From positions 1 to 64,000 of the forward strand of contig NZ_JBLZFY010000006.1 in assembly GCF_050753365.1 (NCBI RefSeq): a stretch of DNA of 64,000 nucleotides. The letters are read 5' to 3'. Shown here piece after piece: positions 34,856-41,279 of this stretch (the stretch's first letter is position 1; each line of letters opens with the position of its first letter). Source of the stretch: Geminocystis sp050753365. Lineage in GTDB: Bacteria; Cyanobacteriota; Cyanobacteriia; Cyanobacteriales; Cyanobacteriaceae. Made by a program: the position numbers and the translations under genes. The notes below the pieces were generated by a model that was given only the letters and a program-made list of their open reading frames with translations, was not told where the DNA came from and did no database searches.

Positions 34856-35011
34856 AAAATCGAAGGCTAGAAGGCTAAAAGAATCGGAGATTTTAAAACA
34901 TAAAGACGAAAAGGCTAGAAGAATCGGAGATAAAAAAAACTCGAATACTTAAAGGCTAAAAGACTCAATGACTTAAACTCGGATACTCAAAGGCTAAGAG
35001 ACTCAGAAAAA
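34856..35011. repeat. Degenerate tandem repeat after the first FAD/NAD protein
   Basis: Several imperfect copies of AAAGGCTAAAAGACTCGGAG follow each other (for example GGCTAGAAGGCTAAAAGAAT and AAAGGCTAAGAGACTCAGA). The remaining 220 bases up to 35232 are AT rich with no reading frame of note. No terminator is obvious. Confidence 0.6.
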
Positions 35012-35232
35012 TTCAATTAATAATAATTGACTAATGTATAAGGGTAATAAATTAAGTTTTGTTCGCCTATTTATCAGTCTGCTTAATTTTAGTAAGTTTG
35101 ACAAAAAACAGTCATCAATTATTTTTATCAAATCTCCTTTACTCATCATAAAAAATAATTTCAAGGAAAAATAATTACTCAATTCAATAATCTATTCTAA
35201 GATGAAAACAATTTTTCTCAGGGGTGTAATTT

Positions 35233-37500
35233 ATGTTTAATAACGGTTTTTTTGACATTTCAAATCCCATCACTATTGCTATTGTTGGCGGTGGTTTTAG
35301 TGGTTCATTAATAGCAGTACACCTCTTGAAAAATGCGACTCAACCTCTGATTATTAAACTTATTGAGCGAAATCAAGAAATTGGTAAAGGTATCGCTTAC
35401 GGCACTCAAGAAAAAGGTCATTTATTAAATGTTTCCGCAGGAAATATGAGCGCTTTTCCTCAAGATGCAGGGCATTTTTTACGATGGCTTAACTATAATC
35501 AGGATCAATTAAAAAGTATTCTACCAAGTTCGATCAATCCTAGTAGTTTTATCCCTCGTAAAGTTTACGGTTTATACATTCAATCAATTTTAGCAGAAGC
35601 CCAAGCCACTAGCCCCCATGATATTCGTTTGGAAACCTTAAAGGATGAAGTAGTGGGAGTAGAAAAAACAGAAAAGGGTGGTTTAATATCCTTGCGTAGC
35701 GGTAGATGTTTTACAGCCGATAAAGTAATTTTAGCCATTGGTAATTCTCCCTCTCTCCCCTCTCACACAACTTATTCTTACAATGCTTGGTTAAATTCAG
35801 CCTTAGAGAATCTCGATACCCATGCAGATATATTATTAGTAGGCACTGGTTTAACTATGGTAGATATAGTTGTGGCACTTCGTGAAAGAAACCATCAAGG
35901 CAAACTTTACGCCCTTTCTCGTCGAGGATTATATCCCCAAAGTCATGAGAAAGCTAAGGCTTATCCCTCTTTTTTGACGGTGGAAAATGCCCCAAATACC
36001 ACCAGAAAATTAGTAAGACGTATTCGTCAAGAGATTGAAAAAGCACAGCAAGAAGGCTATAATTGGCGATCGATCATCGATTCCTTACGCCCTATAACTC
36101 AGAAAATATGGCAAAAATTATCAAAAATTGAGCAAAAACGGTTTTTACGTCATGTTACCCCCTATTGGGATATTCACCGTCATCGCATTGCCCCTAGTAT
36201 TGCAGAGATTATCTCAGAAAAGTTAAACAATGCACAATTAAGTATCAACGCAGGAAGAATCAAAGGTTATGAGCATCAAGGAGATAAAATAGCGGTAACG
36301 ATTCGCCCTCGCCGTCAAAATCAAGATAAAGTTATTTTAGTCGATCGAGTGATTAATTGTACAGGCATTCCTGCGGATTATCGTAACTCTAACCATCCCT
36401 TAATTAAGGATTTACAAGCACAAGGATTAATTAGGGCAAATATTTTAGGATTAGGACTCGATAGTAATGCTAATGGTCAAATTATCTCTGCTAATGGCGA
36501 AATTTCTTCGTTTCTCTACCTAATTGGTACACCTCGTAAAGGGGATTTATGGGAAACTATCGCCGTGCCAGAATTGAGACATCAAGCCCAATCTTTAGCT
36601 GAGAAAATCTTAGCAGATCTTCCCTTACAAGTGCGCCCATTACCCAGTCAATCTACTCCCGTTTTTACCCAAAGCAATGAGGTTAAGGCAAATACTCTCT
36701 TATTCCGTCAATTTTTTGATCCTGAAACCAGCAGTTATACTTATCTTATCGCTGACAATGTCACTAAAGAAGCTGTGTTAGTGGATTCGGTATTAGAACA
36801 AGTCGATCGAGATTTAGAAGTATTAGACGAATTAGGGTTAAAATTGGTTTACTGTTTAGAAACCCATCTTCACGCTGATCATATCACGGGGGCAGGAAAA
36901 CTGCGACAAATTAAGGGATGCAAAGTTATTGTACCCTATAACCCTTCCGTTACCAAAGCCGATCGCTCTTTAAGTGGTGGCGAAACATTACAACTAGGTT
37001 CAGTCTCCATCAAAACTATCACCACTCCCGGACATACAGCTAGTCACATTGCTTATTTAGTCAACAAAACCCACCTTTTAACGGGAGATGCCTTATTTAT
37101 TCGAGGTTGTGGTAGAACAGACTTTCAAGGGGGTGACGCAGGTACATTATATGATGTTGTGACAGAAAAATTATTCACCCTTCCCGACGAAACCTTAGTT
37201 TATCCTGCCCACGATTACAAAGGTCGTACCGTTTCCACTATTGGGGAAGAAAAACGCCTTAATCCTCGTTTTGTCGATCGAACCCGTGAAGAATTTATTA
37301 CCATTATGAGTAACCTCAATTTAAGCTATCCCAAAAAGATGGATTCTGCTGTACCTGCCAACGAATATTGTGGGGACTTTATTTCTCAAGATAGCATTAT
37401 TAATAACATTAATTTGGCACAGGAAGAAAAAGAAAAAATAGCGGAAACTGTAGATAAAAATACCGAAATTTATAACGATTATTTTGCCATGTACATATAA
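35233..37500 (+). CDS. Fusion: FAD/NAD(P)-binding protein plus ETHE1-type persulfide dioxygenase
   Basis: A 755-residue two-domain protein. Residues 1 to about 470 are paralogous to the preceding gene product (IAIVGGGFSGSLIAVHLLKN, DILLVGTGLTMVDIVVALRE). After a short linker, residues about 490-755 are a metallo-beta-lactamase-fold domain of the ETHE1 class. Iron ligands expected from ETHE1 are His545 in THLHADHITG, His601 in TTPGHTASH and Asp619 in GDALFIRGCGRTDFQGGDAG; YPAHDYKGRTVST and NLNLSYPKKMDSAVPANEYCG also match ETHE1. ETHE1 enzymes oxidise glutathione persulfide to sulfite. Coupling it to a flavoprotein suggests that persulfide is made by, or passed from, the N-terminal domain. I know of no characterised protein with this order. 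Confidence 0.9.
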   Translation: MFNNGFFDISNPITIAIVGGGFSGSLIAVHLLKNATQPLIIKLIERNQEIGKGIAYGTQEKGHLLNVSAGNMSAFPQDAGHFLRWLNYNQDQLKSILPSSINPSSFIPRKVYGLYIQSILAEAQATSPHDIRLETLKDEVVGVEKTEKGGLISLRSGRCFTADKVILAIGNSPSLPSHTTYSYNAWLNSALENLDTHADILLVGTGLTMVDIVVALRERNHQGKLYALSRRGLYPQSHEKAKAYPSFLTVENAPNTTRKLVRRIRQEIEKAQQEGYNWRSIIDSLRPITQKIWQKLSKIEQKRFLRHVTPYWDIHRHRIAPSIAEIISEKLNNAQLSINAGRIKGYEHQGDKIAVTIRPRRQNQDKVILVDRVINCTGIPADYRNSNHPLIKDLQAQGLIRANILGLGLDSNANGQIISANGEISSFLYLIGTPRKGDLWETIAVPELRHQAQSLAEKILADLPLQVRPLPSQSTPVFTQSNEVKANTLLFRQFFDPETSSYTYLIADNVTKEAVLVDSVLEQVDRDLEVLDELGLKLVYCLETHLHADHITGAGKLRQIKGCKVIVPYNPSVTKADRSLSGGETLQLGSVSIKTITTPGHTASHIAYLVNKTHLLTGDALFIRGCGRTDFQGGDAGTLYDVVTEKLFTLPDETLVYPAHDYKGRTVSTIGEEKRLNPRFVDRTREEFITIMSNLNLSYPKKMDSAVPANEYCGDFISQDSIINNINLAQEEKEKIAETVDKNTEIYNDYFAMYI

Positions 37501-37785
37501 TTTAAGGTCGAAGGTCGAATGATAGCAATCACGAATTATTTATGAGAAATAAATGATTAGAAAAAAATATCGAAGATACGACTAATCTTGCCTGTTGCCT
37601 TCTATGATAAGATAATTCTCACAACTCATAACTGACTGCTATATATTATTAATTTTGATGATAATTAGTAATAATTCTATTAATTTCGGTTATTAAAAAT
37701 ACTCATTAAAATTATACAAAGTTTCAAAATCTTGATTTTTGATTATTTAACAATCTAACACCTAAAACCTAACACCTCCCCTCAT
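37501..37785. other. Intergenic region between convergent sulfur genes
   Basis: This 285-base AT-rich stretch lies between the persulfide dioxygenase fusion (+) and the exported sulfurtransferase (-). It has no coding frame. Short tandem pieces (AGGTCGAAGGTCGAA near 37505; ACACCTAAAACCTAACACCT near 37758) are the only structure seen. No strong terminator is visible. Confidence 0.5.
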
Positions 37786-38766
37786 TTAAACACTTTTTTC
37801 AGGCCCAGTTTCTACTGGAAGATCCGTTGTGCTATATTCTGTCCATGAACCCTCATAAATTCTTACGTTCGGATAACCTAGCAAGTGTTTTAAGACAACA
37901 TATTGTAGAGTAGCTTCTCTCCCCGTACTGCAAGAAACGATGATAGTATCACTAGGCTTAATGTTACGACTAGCTAATATCTGCTTAATTTCCTCCAAAG
38001 ATTTTAATTGATGAGGATTTTTCAAGGCTTCATTGGAATTATTGGCTTCGGTAAAAGTAGGCCAAGGTATATTTTTCGCCCCTGGAATATGTCCATTTCT
38101 AACCCAAAGATTGGTTTTACCTTCAAAAAGATCCGCCGGACGAGGATCAATGATTACGACATCTTTCTTACCGATAAGAGGTTCTAATTCTTTTAAATTA
38201 ATCCGAATAGAAGGGTTATCTTTTAAGCTAAATTTACCTTGTTCATAGCGAGGAAATTCTTTGGTAACGTCTTTTTGAGCATCTTTATAGCCCTTGTATC
38301 CCCCGTCTAATACCGCAATATTTTTAGCACCCGATCGTTCTAATAAATAAGCAACCATTGTCGCACCTAAAACATTATTACCATCGGAATAAACTACTAC
38401 AGTATCGTCATTGCTGATTCCTGCTTTACCAAATAATTGAGCAATTTTTTGTTCTTCCCAATATTGTACAGGTAAAAAACCATTAGGTCCACGAAAGTTA
38501 TTATCGGCAATGTTGACAGCCTTCGGTAAATGACCGTCTATGTATTCTAAAGGATTGATGCGCACATCTAAAATTTTCAGCTTAGGATTATTACTATTTT
38601 GTTCTATCCAACTAGGAGAAACAAATTGAATGGTAGAGGAAGGATTCGCCATCATCGGGGAGAAAGATAACCAAAAAATAGTAAACAATACTCCAAAAAA
38701 AATGACGAAATGACGAAAAAGTTTAGGGGAAAACCACTTTTGAGATATATTCCAAAATGTTTGCAT
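37786..38766 (-). CDS. Exported two-domain thiosulfate/3-mercaptopyruvate sulfurtransferase
   Basis: This 326-residue protein has two rhodanese domains after an N-terminal hydrophobic segment (FVIFFGVLFTIFWLSF, likely signal or anchor, possible cleavage after MMAN). The first domain keeps the fold (LKILDVRINPLEYIDGHLPK, VVVYSDGNN) but its active-site loop has Asp where the catalytic Cys is expected, so it is structural. The second has the catalytic Cys279 in IIVSCSTGREAT, in a loop of the type seen in SseA/TST proteins. It would transfer sulfane sulfur in the periplasm or at the membrane surface. It converges on the persulfide dioxygenase gene. A promoter is visible at 38809-38837. Confidence 0.88.
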   Translation of the reverse strand: MQTFWNISQKWFSPKLFRHFVIFFGVLFTIFWLSFSPMMANPSSTIQFVSPSWIEQNSNNPKLKILDVRINPLEYIDGHLPKAVNIADNNFRGPNGFLPVQYWEEQKIAQLFGKAGISNDDTVVVYSDGNNVLGATMVAYLLERSGAKNIAVLDGGYKGYKDAQKDVTKEFPRYEQGKFSLKDNPSIRINLKELEPLIGKKDVVIIDPRPADLFEGKTNLWVRNGHIPGAKNIPWPTFTEANNSNEALKNPHQLKSLEEIKQILASRNIKPSDTIIVSCSTGREATLQYVVLKHLLGYPNVRIYEGSWTEYSTTDLPVETGPEKSV

Positions 38767-38808
38767 GATTATAATTGTCTTTGGTTCTGATTAATATTGA
38801 CATTTTTC

Positions 38809-38837
38809 ATTATAATCTAATTTATTTTTAATTGCAA
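38809..38837 (-). promoter_or_regulatory. Promoter of exported sulfurtransferase
   Basis: On the minus strand, TTGCAA (38837-38832) and TATAAT (38814-38809) are separated by 17 bases and lie 42 bases before the ATG. The sequence upstream (AAATGTTTTTCA) resembles that before the rhodanese gene at 32984. Confidence 0.55.
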
Positions 38838-38922
38838 TGAAAAACATTTAAGAAAATATTTAAGTTAGTTTATAATCAAAAAAACCTTATTTGCTTTAAC
38901 ATTTTTAAAGGAGAGAGAAAAA

Positions 38923-39045
38923 ATGTGGCAATGGAAGAATAAATACTCATTGAAACTTGATAAGACTAAGTTTGATCAAAGAATCTGTTATAGAATAAGC
39001 AAAATGTTATTATTTACCCTAATTTTCCCATGTGTCAACTTTTAG
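38923..39045 (+). CDS. Possible 40-codon leader ORF overlapping the amidotransferase start
   Basis: ATG at 38923 is preceded by AAAGGAGAGAGAAAAA, the best Shine-Dalgarno match in this area, and opens 40 codons (MWQWKNKYSLKLDKTKFDQR, then ICYRISKMLLFTLIFPCVNF) before TAG at 39043. The last 16 bases overlap the start of the amidotransferase gene at 39030 in another frame. That gene lacks its own ribosome-binding site, so translational coupling is possible. The peptide may be functionless. Low certainty as a protein. Confidence 0.4.
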   Translation: MWQWKNKYSLKLDKTKFDQRICYRISKMLLFTLIFPCVNF

Positions 39046-39797
39046 GCATGAATTGCAACGTGCCAACGGATATTTGTTTTTCTTTTGAAGGTTTCTGTGC
39101 TAGAGGTGGTAAAACAGATGAACATCGTGATGGTTGGGGTATCGCTTTTTTTGAAGATTTGGGCTGTCGTATCTTCTTAGATGATAACCCTTCGATCGAA
39201 TCTCCTGTTGCTCAATTAGTCAAACAATACCCCATTAAATCAAAAAACGTTATCGCCCATATTCGTAAAGCCACTCACGGCAAAATCGGCTTAGAAAATT
39301 GTCATCCCTTTCAGCGTGAATTATGGGGAAATTACTGGGTTTTCGCCCATAACGGCAACTTAGATAACTTTGAGCCTACACTAACAGGATTATATCAACC
39401 TGTCGGCACAACGGACAGTGAAAAAGCCTTTTGTTTCTTACTCGAAAGCCTCCGCCAACATTTTCCTGATGGTAAGCCCACTTTAGAGCAACTTTATCCT
39501 ATTCTCCAAAATGTGACGGATAGTCTATCTAAATACGGCATTTTCAATTATTTACTCTCCAATGGAGAATATCTTTTTGCCCATTGTTCGACTAAATTAC
39601 ACTATATCATTCGTCAAGCACCCTTCGCTCCCGCCCACTTAATCGATGAAGATGTTACTGTTGACTTTCGGGCTTTAACGACTAATGACGATCGAGTGGC
39701 GATTATAGCTACTTTACCATTAACAGATAACGAAATATGGACACCGATTAAAGAGGGTGAATTGCTGGTTTTTCAAGACGGTAAACTATTGCTATAA
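39030..39797 (+). CDS. Class II glutamine amidotransferase (YafJ/EgtC-like)
   Basis: This 255-residue Ntn-type glutaminase should release ammonia from glutamine. Cys2, exposed after removal of Met1, is the nucleophile (MCQLLGMNCN). The typical motifs HRDGWGIAFF, HIRKATHGKIGLENCHPFQR and FAHNGNL bind glutamine. There is no synthetase domain, and stand-alone members (YafJ type) act on unknown substrates, while EgtC hydrolyses a gamma-glutamyl bond in ergothioneine synthesis. No other ergothioneine gene is present, so that role is not supported here. The start overlaps a small leader ORF. Confidence 0.88.
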   Translation: MCQLLGMNCNVPTDICFSFEGFCARGGKTDEHRDGWGIAFFEDLGCRIFLDDNPSIESPVAQLVKQYPIKSKNVIAHIRKATHGKIGLENCHPFQRELWGNYWVFAHNGNLDNFEPTLTGLYQPVGTTDSEKAFCFLLESLRQHFPDGKPTLEQLYPILQNVTDSLSKYGIFNYLLSNGEYLFAHCSTKLHYIIRQAPFAPAHLIDEDVTVDFRALTTNDDRVAIIATLPLTDNEIWTPIKEGELLVFQDGKLLL

Positions 39798-39826
39798 ACT
39801 CTCACTCATGACGCAAAGATAAGTAG

Positions 39827-39843
39827 GGTGGGTAATACCCACC
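39827..39843. repeat. GGTGGGTAATACCCACC palindrome
   Basis: Variant of the 17-base palindrome found at 28828, 41129 and 50640. It sits 30 bases beyond the amidotransferase stop codon and 33 bases before the end of the convergent PatA-like gene. Confidence 0.55.
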
Positions 39844-39875
39844 ATTTAACTATTATAAATATCTTTAAATTTTCT

Positions 39876-41069
39876 TTAACAATATTTATGAATTAAATTA
39901 ATTAAGGTTTCTTTTTCAAAGGGTTTTGGTAAAAAATCCCTCGCTCCAGTAGTAGTTAAAATATCGTTACTAATATTTTTTTCCCCACTAATTAAAATAA
40001 TAGGAATTGATTTAAAAACAGGACTACTTTTGAGAATTTTGCATAATCTATTACCATTAATACCGGGCATAGAAATATCCATAATAATTAAATCAGGATT
40101 ACTTTTAAATAGATAAGATAAAGATTTCATCGGATCTGAAATAGTACTTAAATTATATTTATTTTCGTCTAAATAAGCGCTAATTATTTCTAACATTGCT
40201 GGGCTATCATCAATACAAACGATCGAATATTTTTTCTGACTTTCTTTAGTTTTTGGCGGTTCAATTGAATCAATTTTTTCAGAATCAACTGATAATTTTT
40301 GAGGAATATATAGGGGAATTTGGGGCAGTAAATCTAGGGGAGCTTTTGGGGGGTGTAAATGTAAAACTTTATGTTGAATATAAGTGGATAATAATTGAGC
40401 TAATTTTAGTTCATCTTGTTTGATAAAAACTGCTAATTCTCTGATACTTAAACCATTCATTAAACGGACTAATTGTTTTAGTACTTTAACGGAAAGAGAG
40501 CCAGAATTGGTATATTTATCTAATAAACTAGGATTATTACAAGTTGGTCTCTGATGGGGAGAAGTGATAGTTGGGCTTAATTTTTGCCATAATTCCCAAC
40601 GATGATGAATATTTTTAATCAAAGGTTTAACTTCTAATAAATCTGCATTATTAACCCTCTCATTTTCTAGTAATTTTAAGGGTTTTATTTCATGATTTAA
40701 TATTGCTTCATTTTGATGTTTAGTAAGCCAATATAAGGATTCGATCGCATCTTCGGTAATTTTTCTTTTTAAAAGTTCTCTTTGTTTACTATTAATAAAA
40801 CCCCCTCTTTCTAGCAAAGAAATTTGATGTTTAATATCAGTTTTATTATGTTCTAAAAACGTAAATTTTGAGACATTGACATTTCCAATACTGTGTAAAT
40901 AATATTTTAAAGTGTTTCCTGATTGTAAAGAATGAGTAGCAAATTCGAGTTTTCCATCTAATAAAGAGAGTTGCCATAAAATATCATTCTTATTAATTTC
41001 AATTTGACCAGTAGTAGCAGATATGTTAATATCTTCAAATAAATTAACGGGTTTTAAAGTGGTATTCAT
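39876..41069 (-). CDS. PatA-type response regulator (PilG/PixG-like)
   Basis: About 397 residues from MNTTLKPVNLF at 41069. The longer frame to 41147 runs through a repeat palindrome and is rejected. The N-terminus (FEDINISATTGQIEINKND and WQLSLLDGKLEFATHSL) is the DUF4388/PATAN-type domain of PatA proteins. A central part (QLVRLMNGLSIRELAVFIKQ) follows, then a C-terminal receiver with VCIDDSPAMLEI and the phospho-acceptor Asp in LIIMDISMPGINGN. PatA-type regulators receive phosphate from CheA-like kinases to direct type IV pilus motility. It is the last gene of the minus-strand chemotaxis cluster. Confidence 0.88.
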   Translation of the reverse strand: MNTTLKPVNLFEDINISATTGQIEINKNDILWQLSLLDGKLEFATHSLQSGNTLKYYLHSIGNVNVSKFTFLEHNKTDIKHQISLLERGGFINSKQRELLKRKITEDAIESLYWLTKHQNEAILNHEIKPLKLLENERVNNADLLEVKPLIKNIHHRWELWQKLSPTITSPHQRPTCNNPSLLDKYTNSGSLSVKVLKQLVRLMNGLSIRELAVFIKQDELKLAQLLSTYIQHKVLHLHPPKAPLDLLPQIPLYIPQKLSVDSEKIDSIEPPKTKESQKKYSIVCIDDSPAMLEIISAYLDENKYNLSTISDPMKSLSYLFKSNPDLIIMDISMPGINGNRLCKILKSSPVFKSIPIILISGEKNISNDILTTTGARDFLPKPFEKETLINLIHKYC

Positions 41070-41128
41070 AATTGATATTTCCTCAATTTTAATAGTAGTT
41101 ATTAGGGTGGATATTGTACAGTTAGGAG

Positions 41129-41145
41129 GGTGGGCATTGCCCACC
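41129..41145. repeat. GGTGGGCATTGCCCACC palindrome
   Basis: Same 17-base palindrome as at 28828. It lies between the CheA gene and the PatA-like gene, and it creates the misleading upstream extension of the latter's frame. Confidence 0.55.
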
Positions 41146-41279
41146 AAGAAGGATTTTATTGACTAAACTAACGATAAATAAATTTTATTTCTCACACCAA
41201 AATTATTAAATAAAAATAATAGTTTTACATCGAGAAGACTGCTTATTCTGTTTAATTAAAAATCTTATTTTTATCATAA

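Noticed and set aside
39030..39797. Ergothioneine synthesis gene egtC
   Set aside because: The class II amidotransferase fold fits, but no egtB, egtD or egtE is present and the general YafJ type fits as well.
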